Assembly: GCA_018907035.1 (NCBI GenBank)
Contig: JACCIC010000054.1
Coordinates: 1,818,501 to 1,882,500, forward strand
From: Sycobia sp. Sy_11
Lineage: Eukaryota > Arthropoda > Insecta > Hymenoptera > Epichrysomallidae
Length of the DNA: 64,000 bases
Direction: 5' to 3'
Within the stretch, counting starts at the first letter, position 1. Every line of letters begins with the position of its first letter. The notes under the pieces were generated by a model. The model had not been told where the DNA came from and made no database searches. It was given only the letters and a program-made list of their open reading frames with translations. This document shows positions 1 through 10,900 of this stretch, piece after piece. The position numbers were made by a program, and so were the translations under genes.

Positions 1-821
1 TTGAAATGAACGAAAGCGTGTATTCCGGTAGGATTCTCATTTTCTCGTGCCTGCGTGATCTGACTTTTATGATGTTTAGACTTATATGCGCCACTCGACC
101 GCATGCTCGACCTTTTTTTGCACTATGAGTTAGGTATTTGAGATTTTAAAATAAAATAAAATTTATATTCTATGTGCAATTTGGTACAAAAATTATAATA
201 ATGCTTTCTAAGTGTTAAAAATGATCTATATCATGTTTTAAAAATTAGTTTTAATTTTTAATTTTATTTTTGAACAAACTTATAATCTTCAATTGATTAG
301 TCTTATTTATTTTTAGAAAAGCGGGGGGGGGGCTCGCCCCGCCCCCCACCTCTCGATCCTACATCTCCTCTTAACATACTTTATTAATTTCCAAATAAAA
401 GGAAGTAATTGAATTTAATGTTATGAAATTCAAATATGTCGCTGAAATAACCTTAAAAGAAAACCGATAATATTATATTTTTTCAAATCCAACGGATTAC
501 ATTATATGTTAAAGCAACTTGCTTCGGAGTAAGTGTCATCTGGACCTTTAGATATTATACCTGTCCGCTCTAAAATATATAAGTATATCAGCATAAACAA
601 CGCAGGGGAAAAAATTTGGCATTTTTTCATTCTGTGAGTTTGTGATTTAATTTTTTGTACACCACTTTAAGGAAGAATAAGCATTCTCGTATGGGAAAAT
701 ATGTGACATACGGGTGTAAAGCTGTTTTTGAACGCGGGTAATTTGACGCCCTTAGTTTACTCGGGAGGCAAACATACCCATGTCAGACAAAGCCTATTTT
801 GCTCCCTTGTATCACAATGTA
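1..821. other. AT-rich intergenic DNA, no gene seen
   Basis: No convincing coding exon is visible. A short very GC-rich stretch at about 322-353 (a run of nine or more G, then CTCG, then a C-rich run) can fold into a strong hairpin and stands out from its AT-rich setting. The open frame that starts at 728 runs into the mariner terminal repeat and is not a gene. Confidence 0.5.
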
Positions 822-2109
822 TTAGGAGTGTGAATAAGTCTTTCCCGTTTTTTGTAAGAGATGGCGGCACCAATACTGTGCGAGTATTCAATGGTTACAT
901 ATGTCATAATCAAAGCTTATTCATATGTCAACAATTCCATACTAACACATTAGTTAAAATTTTTTCGCATCATAAATTTTTGATAACGTGAAAATGTCGA
1001 AATTTGAGCCGAGGCGACGTCATTTGCGGGAAGTTTCACTTTATTGGTTCAATTTGAAGAAATCTGCTGCCGAGACGCATCGATTGCTTCAGGAGGCTTA
1101 TGGAGAAGGTTGTGTCGATGATTCAATTGTTCGCGGATGGTTTCGACGCTTCAAAAGCGGTGATTTCGACGTGGAAGACAAGGAGCGTTCCGGGCGGCCG
1201 CAAATCTTTGAAGATCGAGAATTGGCGACTTTGCTTGATGAAGATTCTTGTCAAACGCAAGAAGAACTAGCTGAAGCATTGGGAGTTGACCGAACAACCA
1301 TTTCCAAGCGTTTGAAAGCCATGGGAATGATCCAAAAGCAAGGAAATTGGGTGCCGTACGAACTGAAGCTGAGAGACGTCGAACGGCGTTTTTTCACTTG
1401 CGAACAGCTGCTTCAGCGACATAAAAGAAAGGGTTTTCTGCATCGTATCGTGACTGGCGATGAAAAGTGAATACGTTACGATAATCCGAAGCGAAGAAAA
1501 TCATGGGGAGTACCCGTCCATGCATCATCATCGACGGCCAAGCCACATATTCATGGCGCCAAGCTCATGCTCTGTATATGGTGGGACCAGCTAGGTGTGG
1601 TTTACTATGAGCTTCTGCAACCGAATGAAAGGATCACAGGCGAGGTCTATCGACGACAATTGATGCGTTTGAGCCGCGCACTGCGAGAAAAACGGCCACA
1701 ATACTCCGACAGGCACGACAAAGTTATTTTGCAACATGACAATGCTCGCCCACATGTTGCATTGCCGGTGAAAACATACTTAGAAACGCTCAAATGGGAA
1801 GCCCTACCCCACCCGCCGTATAGTCCAGACGTTGCTCCGTCTGATTACAATCTCTTCAGATCGATGACGTATGGCCTGGCTGACCAGCACTTCCATTCCT
1901 ACGAGGAAACCAAAAAATGGGTGGATGACTAGATAGAGGCCAAACCGGTCGAATTTTTTCGCAACGGGATTCGTATGTTGCCAGAAAGATGGGAAAAAGT
2001 TGTAGCTAGCGATGGCCAATACTTTCAATAATTCATTTGTAACCATTTTTTCACAATAAAGGCTCAAAATTTGAAAAAAAAAACGGGAAAGACTTATTCA
2101 CATACCTGA
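822..2109 (+). mobile_element. mariner transposon, copy 1 (inactivated)
   Basis: A full-length mariner of 1288 bp. The left end reads TTAGGAGTGTGAATAAGTC at 822 and the right end is its inverted partner ending ...CATACCTGA at 2109. Both ends sit next to a TA (820-821 and 2110-2111), the target duplication expected of Tc1/mariner insertion. The imperfect terminal repeats are about 30 bp long and share the GTGAATAAGTCTTTCCCG core. It is nearly identical to the inverted copy at 35646-36932, so both are recent. The transposase frame inside is broken by two nonsense codons. Confidence 0.95.
994..2031 (+). pseudogene. mariner transposase pseudogene with two stop codons
   Basis: This is a DD34D mariner transposase frame, 346 codons including the stop. 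The N-terminal part has the paired helix-turn-helix region. The catalytic motifs VTGDEK (D156), HDNARPH (D249) and APSDY (D284) are all present at the classical mariner spacing. Compared with the intact copy, the Trp codon just after VTGDEK has become TGA (1468-1470) and a Trp near the C terminus has become TAG (1930-1932). The frame is otherwise open, so the protein was lost recently. The start used is ATG 994; the upstream in-frame GTG at 988 is less likely. Confidence 0.95.
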
Positions 2110-2220
2110 TAATATTTTGAAGCTAAATATACTAGTGATGACTGTATTATTACGTATCTTTTGAAATCATGTTCATGTCATATGTTTGTTTTCGATCGTT
2201 TTTATCTAAATACGTCTCAT

Positions 2221-2223
<3 letters not shown>

Positions 2224-2271
<48 letters not shown>
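2224..2271. repeat. (TA)n microsatellite
   Basis: An uninterrupted TA dinucleotide run of about 24 units between the mariner and the LTR remnant. Confidence 0.98.
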
Positions 2272-2275
<4 letters not shown>

Positions 2276-2319
2276 GCTTACAGTTCTAATATTAAATCTA
2301 TTAACACGCTGTTACGTTA

Positions 2320-2700
2320 TACAGAATAGAATGGTTTACAATCGTTTAATCTCAACGAACGGAGTACTCCGATGCGCGCGAATCGGGGGTCAGGGAGTCG
2401 GGTACTCGCGTAGCTCGTGAGGTTCATTAGTGGAAGATATATCCCGGGTGTATCTCCTACTCTGCGTTGCGGCACCGATGTCTCGGGCACGGCTTCACTC
2501 CTAACCGCAACGGCATCCAACGGGCATAAAGCTGTCGGGAGACTCTCGGATTTCCGTGCCTAATATCATTTGCACTAAAGCAAGGCCCCTTGTCGCAAGC
2601 TCACTGTTGCGCCAATCTTACAGTTCACACGCTCAGCTGCGCTGAGGGCATGTTAGACAGGCTGAAGTTCTATGTTTCCTAGATTCTACATCATTGTACA
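2320..2700 (-). mobile_element. remnant of a BEL/Pao-type LTR
   Basis: Read on the minus strand, this stretch aligns block by block with the LTR of the BEL element at 4697. Shared pieces include GGAGTACTCC followed by TGCGCGC, TACTCGCGTAGC, GAGGTTC, the CCGATGTCTCGGGCACGG / CCGACGTCTCAGGAACGG block, ACTCCT.ACCGCA and CGGGCATAAA. It is clearly diverged and has lost its ends, so it is an older relative rather than a copy of the young element. The boundaries are approximate. Confidence 0.7.
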
Positions 2701-3597
2701 GTTAAAATTAATTTAATAACATAATTAGTCCCTCACAAATATGATAAATTCGTGAGTAGAGTGAGCATATTTGAACATATATGTAATATACTATTTATTG
2801 GGAGGTTTCAAAATAATAAAAGTTTAAAAAAGTATTGGCTAAATTGAATTTTAATATATAATAAATGAAAGACAGAAAGACAAATCACCTTAGTATAGAC
2901 GAGATACGACTAATGCTTTCTGCGCTGACCTAGCGCCCTTTATAGACTTGCAGTCCTTAACGCTGGACAAATTTCGGGCGATAAGCCCCATTCGTCGATC
3001 GGAGCCTAAACACTTCGCGCAGCCGGACAGTTGGAGAACCCGAGGTGGTAATCCGACATCGTCCATACTTCTTTCAAAAATCTCGAAATTTTCTTAAAGC
3101 TAAAAAAAAGTTACAAAGGAAACAATGTCCAGGTATATCAGCACGACTTCTATGAAGAGATTCGTATTCTATCATTCGAACTACTACACTGCCAGTAAGA
3201 GTCGTCCCGGAATACCTGGACATTATATTTTATCTTGCCAACACAAAACTCTCTATAGTAGTCGTCCCGAGACATTTCGTTTAATCCGAACATGATACTC
3301 TCTGTAACAGTTGTCTCGAGACACTTGGACATCTTTTTCTACCGCTGGAACTCGAAAGTACAATGTTTTCCATCGAAGTCATATTTATTATTACACACAC
3401 ATATATATATATATGGTATAAAATAGTCGGCAAAATATCAACTATTTGAAGTGGATGCTACATTCAAGCAGCTTTTTATATAGAAGCGACGATATGTAAT
3501 TTACGGTCAATTATTTATAGAAATATAGATTTGTATATATAGAGTACTTTTTACTTAGATATTATTGAATTGTTTATGAAATCGGTTAAATTTTTAT
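2701..3597. other. non-coding stretch with dispersed and short degenerate repeats
   Basis: No gene is seen. About 2935-3065, read on the minus strand, matches the unit at 38690-38800 (shared CCACCTCGGG, CTGCGC and GGGGCTTATCGC). Between about 3140 and 3335 a short degenerate unit containing GTCGTCCCGAGACA recurs roughly every 60 bp (near 3203, 3262 and 3310). Confidence 0.5.
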
Positions 3598-3628
3598 CTC
3601 GGGCGAAGCCGAGACGGGGGATGCTAGT
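3598..3628 (+). mobile_element. Helitron-like 3' terminus
   Basis: A GC-rich hairpin (CTCGG...CCGAG, 3598-3613) sits in AT-rich DNA. Ten bases later comes CTAG (3624-3627) followed by T. A short hairpin 10-12 bp upstream of a CTRR end, with insertion before T, is the known 3' signature of Helitron rolling-circle transposons. No Rep/helicase coding is visible upstream, so this would be a non-autonomous element. I could not place its 5' TC end. Confidence 0.55.
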
Positions 3629-4691
3629 ATATATATATATGTCAACGCAATATTATAAAACTACTTAGAAACTATTATGCATTATTTTAATATAATATCA
3701 GACTAAATAATTCTAACATTGAAAATCATAAAATAAAATGAAAATTAAATTTATAGCTCTATTTTCTTAAACTATAAAAATATAAACATACATAAATCTA
3801 TAAGTGATAAAGAAAATATCTTATTTTTAAATTTTAATGCAAACATTATAGAGACGTTTTACGTGAAGCTAATTACTATATAATAACAAATAGAATTTTA
3901 ATCGATAGATAAATACTTTAATTCTAGAAATTATAAAAGATGGAGACTTACTATTAGAGTTAATACTAATTCTTAAATCTATTTTCGATTCTATTCGTAA
4001 CATATACGTTTGAAAGAAATTTAATTTTTTTAATAACACTGAGCATATATAATTTTTTATATAGGTTTCTATACAATTTCTTATCTAGGTTTTTAGGTAG
4101 GAATTGCATATTATTATCACATGGAAATGTATATTGTACCTTTCAATGGCTATACTATTTGATAATTTGATTTGTAATTTGATTGTACTTAAAGTGAGAT
4201 GAGGACCTAGATTTTTTGATTGTACATAACTTCAACATAAAAGTAGATAGGTTCATATTAGAATTGCTCTTGACCATCAAATAAGAGATTCTAATCATGT
4301 CAAGATCAAATCCAATATAGCCATATGGTAGCTGGTGAAAAAATTTTGTAGCATCTCTAGAAATCTTAATGTTCATATTACAATCATAGAACCATCGGAG
4401 GGTTGATTATATAATCGTAATAAATATTTAGATTAACTTTTTTGATCACTGTTAGCAAAATTACAAAAAATATATAGAAAAACTTACCCTGGCGTGTGCA
4501 ACTGACTGCTAATTTTATTCTTTGGATAATTAAGCTTTGTCGTTTACTGCGAATGATTATTTGAATTGAAAATGATATCCGATAACTTACATAATCTTTT
4601 ATTTATATATGCCTTTACATTACTTATTTACATACATATAAATATACCTATTTATACATATATTGTAACAATTTATAGCGTGTAGCAACAT
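3629..4691. other. AT-rich intergenic DNA, no gene seen
   Basis: Mostly A/T with scattered short open frames that have no recognisable similarity. It lies between the Helitron-like end and the BEL element target duplication. Confidence 0.5.
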
Positions 4692-4696
4692 AGTAT
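4692..4696. repeat. 5-bp target duplication of the BEL element, left copy
   Basis: AGTAT lies directly before the 5' LTR and is repeated directly after the 3' LTR at 12755-12759. A 5-bp duplication suits BEL/Pao integrases. Confidence 0.92.
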
Positions 4697-4793
4697 TGTT
4701 CGGGGACAACGCTCTTACAGTGCACACGGAGTCGAGGTTTGGATCAGTGACGGAGCAAGCGTGCCCGCCGCCCCTCCCCGACTTTCTCTCTCG

Positions 4794-4850
4794 CACGTGC
4801 TCTTTCTTCCGCGCGCGCTCTTAAGACTAGACTGCATCTTTATCCCTCCG

Positions 4851-4923
<73 letters not shown>

Positions 4924-4972
4924 TTACAAACCTCCAGGGCCTGTAGGTACCTTCGCACGTGATTGGCACGTG
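4794..4972. promoter_or_regulatory. E-box cluster in the 5' LTR
   Basis: Three perfect CACGTG palindromes occur at 4794-4799, 4956-4961 and 4967-4972. The last two are separated by ATTGG, an inverted CCAAT box. The same sites recur in the 3' LTR. CACGTG is the binding core of bHLH factors of the Myc/Max, USF and CLOCK type; use as a promoter here is inference. Confidence 0.4.
4859..4921. repeat. (CT)n microsatellite in the 5' LTR
   Basis: About 31 CT units. The 3' LTR has about three fewer, which accounts for nearly all of the length difference between the LTRs. Confidence 0.98.
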
Positions 4973-5708
4973 ACGGTCCTCTGCCATATTTCTCCGATTG
5001 AAGGAGGAAGCAATAAACTGACCACGGCAGCTGGAGCTCGGTTGGTGTTTCGGACAGTTAGGTAGAGGCTCGGGCCTCTTCCACGCATCGAACGGGTAGA
5101 TGCGTGGGTACTTTGTCTTCGACTGCTGTAGTGTTCACTTCGATTGCGAGTCGGTTCTGTGCATTCTGTTTAGATTAAATTTTGTGTTCGCGTGCTTGTT
5201 TGAATTGCGCTATATTGAGTGTGTCTTGCGTGTGTGTGTGTGTGTGCGTAGAGTGTAAGCTTGGCGCATCCGCGGGACAAGGGACCTGGCCCTTGTGGAG
5301 GATCCGATAAACGCGGATCCCCGAGAAGTGCTCTCTGCGGCATTTATGCCCGGTGGCCGCCGCTGCGGTGAGGAGTGTAACCGTTCCTGAGACGTCGGGG
5401 CCGCAGCGCGGAGCAGGAGGTTATTGCGGAGCATTTCTTCCCCTTTGGAACCTCAGATGCTACGCGAGTATACGCCCTCGCTGATGTTCGTTTTGCGCGC
5501 ACCTAGGAGTACTCCGCAAACAATTAGAGTAAGTTATACGTTATGTTAAGTTAAGGAATATTGCGTGTATTTGATCGGATAGTTTATGTACCCTTGCGTT
5601 CCGTTCGTAGTGTTACTTATGTGTAGACAACACTAATAACTATAATTCTAGTGCGCACTAAACCGTAAATTCACTTACATTAAATTCATATTAGTTTACG
5701 GCTTTTTC

Positions 5709-5730
5709 CTCCACTCACTGAGTGGAGGTT
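5709..5730 (+). other. LTR hairpin followed by T-run
   Basis: Arms CCTCCACTCA and TGAGTGGAGG form a 10-bp perfect stem with a one-base centre, flanked by CGGCTTTTT before and TTTTTTATGCC after. The same block with a compensatory base-pair change occurs in the unrelated-length solo LTR at 13297-14261. Its place near the 3' part of the LTR suits an RNA 3'-end or packaging structure; that role is inference. Confidence 0.7.
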
Positions 5731-5884
5731 TTTTATGCCCTTTGTTGTTAAGAATAAAATAAATAAACTATAAACATTCATAAGTGTAAATTACATTTCC
5801 GTCTCTTATTTCTGCAAACCCGAACACACATTCTCCGTAAAGTAAGTAAAACTCTTCATTCTTATATTTATTAAGTACATTTTT

Positions 5885-5902
5885 TGGTGCCCCGGGTGAG
5901 GA
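5885..5902 (+). other. primer binding site
   Basis: TGGTGCCCCGGGTGAG starts five bases after the 5' LTR. TGG is the complement of the CCA end of a tRNA, as expected of an LTR-element primer site. I could not name the tRNA without a tRNA set. Confidence 0.7.
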
Positions 5903-6257
5903 GAGATGTGTGATCGAGTATGCAATTGAGTATTAGCTATATTTTTCAAATTATATTATATTTGTGCGTTAATAAATAATCTATATTTTCCTTTATTTCA
6001 TTTTATTTGTTTGCTTTTAGTTCGTTATTTACTTGTATTTATAGACTATATTTAATTGTAATACTTAGATTAAGATTAAAGCTGATTTCTCGAATTACTG
6101 TGTAAGTTTTCCGGTACGGTCGGTCCACTGAAAATATTAAATATCGATTTATTGAAATTTTCCTACTGTTTGAGCTGTAGCGTATATATTAGTAGTGCGT
6201 GTGCTTTCTGAATTTTCTGAATTTTCTAGACGCGCTAGTAAATTCTATACCGTTAAA

Positions 6258-7901
6258 ATGAAGCCCGCGGCCTTCAGAAAATTGACGGCAAGGCAAAACG
6301 CGCGTTTAGCAGAGATAACTTTGTTAAGCTCGAGAATTAGAGAAAGAACGCGCGACTCTATTAATATTAATATAGTTCGATCTCGGATCGCCGCTATTAG
6401 TGAAATATGGTCCGAGGCACGTACGGCACATTCGGAAATAATAGCTCAAGATGAGGCGCAAATGGATACTTACGTGACCGAAGGGATATTTACGCGCTTG
6501 CAAACCAACTATGAGGACACCCTTGATTACCTCCTAACTTTAACGGCCGATTTTGAAAAGGAGAATGACGCGATTCCCCGGGGATCTATAAATCGACAAG
6601 ATGTAACATCGCGGCCCGCAAAACTTCCTAAGCTGGATCTTCCCACCTTCTCGGGGAGATATGAAGATTGGGACAGCTTTTGCGATCTCTTTTCGGCGCT
6701 TGTCCATAATGCCCCTAAGGTAGAGGACTGTACTAAACTTCAGTACTTGAAGTCATGCCTTACAGGGCCCGCCGCGGACCTAGTCAAAGATGTGGCAATT
6801 ACCAGCGCGAATTATATTTCCACCTGGCAGGCTTTAAAGTCCCGATATTATAATCCGCGACTGACGGTCCGTAATCATTTAAACACTTTAATGGATTTAC
6901 CGTATTTAAAAAGAGAGTCGGCCTCGGAAATAAGATCCTTCGCGGACGAATGTCAGCGAATTATACGCGCGCTAAAAAATTTAAAAATGCCAGTGGAAAT
7001 GTGGGATGTCTGGATAGTTCATATCCTAAGCGCGCGACTTGATACGGAATCAAGAAAGCTTTGGGAGTTGGAGCTGAGTGCGAAAGACCGCGCAATAAAT
7101 AGTAGTCTGTCGACTAGCACCGCTAACTCAGAAACAACGCACCGCTTTCCTACGTTCGATGAGCTCGTCTCATTTCTCGAAAAGCGCGCTCACGCTCTAG
7201 GTATGATTGGCGCGGAAAATAAAAGCGATCGGAAAGCCCAGCCGGTTCATAAGTCGCTTCCAAGTACACGCAGAATAATGCATGCAAGTACGTCGCGTCC
7301 ACAAAGAGGCAGCAGTGCAAAATGCCCGTTATGCCCCGCGTTGCATGCCCTAACCAAGTGCCCGAATTTCCTCTCAAAATCGTCGTACGAGCGCCGCTTA
7401 GAGGTGCGTCATTTGCGCCTGTGTTATAATTGCTTTGGTCGACACAATTGCAAGGACTGTGCCTCGAAGGGGCGCTGCAATAAATGCGGGGACAAACACC
7501 ATAGCCTTCTGCATTTCGATACGAAGGTAGCGCTGCCGTCCGGCGCTTCGCCCATCGGGACAATATCCCGGGAACACAAGACAGGAGGATGTGGTAGCGT
7601 CACTGGGATAAATATACATACTATTACAGCTCCCCCACCGAAATGCGCTATAATCCTGGCCACCGCCCAGATTATATTAGAAGGACCGAACGGCAACTGC
7701 ACCCGCGCGCGTGCTCTATTAGACCAGGGGTCGGAAGGCTCCTTTGTTACGGAAGCGACAGCGCAGCTGCTCGGCCTCCCTCGCGAGCGAGTAAATGTGC
7801 CCTTGACCGTCGTCGGAGGAAACGCCGCCGGAACGGCCCGATCGAGAACAACCTTTAAAATACGTTCCCACTTAGTCCCAGATTTCGAACTCGAAACATA
7901 G
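6258..7901 (+). CDS. gag-pro: BEL/Pao gag and protease region, ending at an in-frame TAG
   Basis: Structural and protease part of the BEL polyprotein. ATG 6258 (MKPAAFRKL) is chosen because the frame upstream has only a GTG. The N-terminal half is helical; LPKLDLPTFSGRYEDW at about residue 117 onward is the classic DUF1759 gag signature. Cys/His motifs follow at about residues 356-410 (CPLCPALHALTKC, CYNCFGRHNCKDC, CNKCGDKHH), which bind nucleic acid. An aspartic protease starts near residue 480 with ALLDQGSEGSF, the catalytic Asp being residue 489. The frame stops at TAG 7899-7901 inside the protease/DUF1758 region, then continues in the same frame into pol. Since other BEL elements use one long frame, this is most simply a recent nonsense mutation. 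Programmed readthrough is possible but the site is unusual. Confidence 0.92.
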   Translation: MKPAAFRKLTARQNARLAEITLLSSRIRERTRDSININIVRSRIAAISEIWSEARTAHSEIIAQDEAQMDTYVTEGIFTRLQTNYEDTLDYLLTLTADFEKENDAIPRGSINRQDVTSRPAKLPKLDLPTFSGRYEDWDSFCDLFSALVHNAPKVEDCTKLQYLKSCLTGPAADLVKDVAITSANYISTWQALKSRYYNPRLTVRNHLNTLMDLPYLKRESASEIRSFADECQRIIRALKNLKMPVEMWDVWIVHILSARLDTESRKLWELELSAKDRAINSSLSTSTANSETTHRFPTFDELVSFLEKRAHALGMIGAENKSDRKAQPVHKSLPSTRRIMHASTSRPQRGSSAKCPLCPALHALTKCPNFLSKSSYERRLEVRHLRLCYNCFGRHNCKDCASKGRCNKCGDKHHSLLHFDTKVALPSGASPIGTISREHKTGGCGSVTGINIHTITAPPPKCAIILATAQIILEGPNGNCTRARALLDQGSEGSFVTEATAQLLGLPRERVNVPLTVVGGNAAGTARSRTTFKIRSHLVPDFELET

Positions 7902-10900
7902 GCGCTGATTCTCCATCGCCTCACCTCGCAATTACCTGCGCGTATGCCGATAGATGTGAACCCCAAAATCTTTAAACGCATGAACTTGGCCGATCCACAG
8001 TTTCACGTGCCCGATTCGGTGGACGTCATTTTAGGAGCCGACGTTTATGGCATGTTGCTAAGACCGGGCCTGCAGCGCCTCCCTCGCTCGCAAATAGTCG
8101 CGCAAAATACATCGTTCGGTTGGATTTTGTCCGGGTCCACGCAAAGCGGCCCGTCACGGCGGGCGGAACAAAAGGATCACGGTGCAATTACATCCTTACA
8201 TAATACGGTCGCTAATGATGATTTGTACGGTGCTTTAGAGAGATTTTGGATTCTTGACGATATACCGCAGTCAAAACGTTCACTCAAGCCGGAAGACGAA
8301 TCGTGTGAAAGGCAATATATTGAGACGCATACGCGGGCGACGGACGGCCGTTACACAGTCCGCCTACCGATAAAAACCGACATCCCGATGGTCGCGGCCG
8401 AGACACGGCAAATAGCAATAGGATCGCTGCGTCACATGCACCGTCGTTTTGAAAGAGAACCCGCGCTAGCTGCTTCATACCGAGGATTTATGAGGGACTA
8501 TGAGCAGTTAGGCCACATGTCACGTATACCGGACGCGGCTCTGAACAATCCACGCGCATGGTATTTACCACACCACGCGGTTGTAAATAACGATAAAATT
8601 CGCGTGGTATTCGACGCGTCGCGAAAAACACGCGGCCGATATTCCCTAAATGATTTTTTATTGTCCGGTCCTCCGCTTCAAAATGACCTCGCGTTGATTC
8701 TGTTAAACTGGCGACGATATCGGTTTGTTTTTACAGCCGATATCGTCAAAATGTTTAGACAAATACGTATTGCCCCGGTAGACCGTGACCTGCAGCGTAT
8801 CATCTGGGCGCCGAGTAGTAGCGACCCCCCGATCGAATACTCTTTAAATACGGTGACGTACGGAACAAACTGCGCGCCGTTTCTAGCATTACGGACTCTA
8901 GCACAGTTAGCCCGGGATGAACGAGAACGATTTCCTCTAGGCGCTCGATGTATTGAAAATCATACGTATGTCGACGACATGTTCATCGGTGCAGATGAAA
9001 TTTCACGGACAATCGAAAAACGAGACCAGCTGATCGAACTTCTCAAGTGCGCGGGGATCCAACTAGACAAGTGGGCCGCGAACGATTTAAAAATTCTTCC
9101 GTCGCATGTACGGAAAACTAACAGCGAGTCTCCGAGACCTATTGATTGCGAAGATGATGTGAAGACTTTAGGCGTGCACTGGAACCCGTCGGGTGATACA
9201 TTCACATTTAGTACGTCGAGATTGAACACTCATACGGTAGAAATTACAAAAAGAAGCGTTCTATCCGACATTGCCCGCCTCTTCGATCCTCTTGGTTGGC
9301 TAGCACCAGTATCAATAACAGCGAAGATACTGATGCAAGACCTATGGATCCGTAAGTGCGAATGGGATGTACCCTTACCTATTGATATGCGCGAGAGATG
9401 GATCGATTATAATAATTCGCTATCGTCACTCCCCTCTCTGTCAGTAGGTCGGTGGCTGGGAACGTACGGGGATCAGGTGTGTCAATTGCATGGTTTTTCG
9501 GATGCTTCTGCACGAGCGTATGCTGCAGCCGTATACCTGCGTATACAGGACGATAACGGTACTATTAAAACATGCCTTTTAGCATCAAAGACAAAGGTTT
9601 CCCCGGTAAAAACAATTAGCGTTCCGAATCTTGAGCTATGCGGTGCCGGACTATTGACAAAACTCGTTTGCCACTTAAAGTCACTACACTTTCTTAAGAA
9701 TTTGCCTATATATCTGTGGTCGGATAGCCAGATTGTTTTGAAGTGGCTTGACAAACATCCGTGCCACTGGAAGACGTTTGTTGCTAATCGCGTCTCCCAC
9801 ATTCAAACGGAACTACCTGCTGCCATATGGGCTCATGTTCCAACTAAACAGAACCCTGCTGATATCGCGACACGAGGAGCAAGGCCCGACGAATTACGCG
9901 AGTCGAGCTTATGGTGGCAGGGCCCCGCCTGGCTCTCGCTACCACCGGAGAAATGGCCTCAACAAACTAAGCCCATGCAAACGATGCATGTGCGAGCTGA
10001 AACGAGCGAGCCCGATATACTCACCCGCTTTTCTAGCTTGACTCGTCTTATCCGTGTGACCGCGTACTGTATCCGCCCTCTACATAAATTGCGCCGAAAT
10101 AAAAATAACTTGAGTCCACTTCCGCCCTTTCTTACATCGACGGAACTGTTAGAGGCCCGTGAGAAACTTATATGTTTGGCGCAGGCACACTCATTTGCCA
10201 CGGAGCTCAAGTTATTGAAGGCCGGTAAGAATCTACCAAAGGGCAGCCCGTTGAGTAAGCTCAACCCGATAATTAATGAGAGAGACGGCATATTACGTGT
10301 AGGAGGCCGGCTCTCGAACGCAAATGTAGAGTTCGCAATAAAGCATCCACCGATACTCCCCCGCGCATCGAGTTCAAGTCGACTAATGGTAAGGCACGCG
10401 CACGCGCTCGCACTTCATGGTGGACCGACACTTACGGCGAATACGTTAGTGCGACAAGCGTGGATTATAGGGAGAAATCAGCTTGTCAAATCTACTGTTA
10501 GAAATTGCGTAAAGTGCCAGCGGGTGAAGCCACGATTGGCACATCAAATAATGGGCGATCTACCAGCCAGCCGAGTGACCCCGGCCCGCCCCTTTACGAC
10601 TTCAGGTGTCGACTATGCAGGCCCCTTTCAGATCCGATCGTCGAGAGGGCGTGGTCAGCGTACATATAAAGGGTATATTGCTTTGTTCGTATGCTTCGCG
10701 ACCCGAGCGGTGCATCTGGACCTTGTAAGTGACCTGACAACTGCATCGTTTATACTGGCCTACCGACGTTTTGTGAGTAGGAGGGGGATTTGCCGTCATC
10801 TGTACAGTGACAACTCCACAACATTTCGAGGAGCTGACCGAGAACTGAAGGCTATGTTCGATGCCGCGTCGGATTTCTACAAATCAATTGCCTCTACTAT

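Larger units (their letters stand above)
4697..5879 (+). repeat. BEL/Pao 5' LTR
   Basis: An 1183-bp LTR beginning TGTTCGGGG and ending TTAAGTACA, so it has the canonical TG...CA ends. It holds a long CT microsatellite (4859-4921), a GT run near 5230, three CACGTG E-boxes, and a strong hairpin at 5710-5730 followed by a T-run. Short open frames inside it, repeated in the 3' LTR, encode Glu-Arg or Leu-Ser strings and come from the CT run; they are not genes. Confidence 0.95.

Noticed and set aside
728..991. Open frame of 87 codons before the first mariner
   Set aside because: It runs across the mariner terminal repeat and 5' untranslated DNA and has no motif.
3140..3335. A CRISPR-like or satellite array of a roughly 60-bp unit
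   Set aside because: Only three poorly matching units with irregular spacing; the genome is eukaryotic.
4715..4987. Open frames with long Glu-Arg or Leu-Ser strings in the BEL LTRs, also at 11531-11862
   Set aside because: They come from translating the CT microsatellite and are repeated in both LTRs.
7150..7981. Minus-strand open frames opposite the BEL gag
   Set aside because: Shadows of the gag-protease frame, with no recognisable domain.
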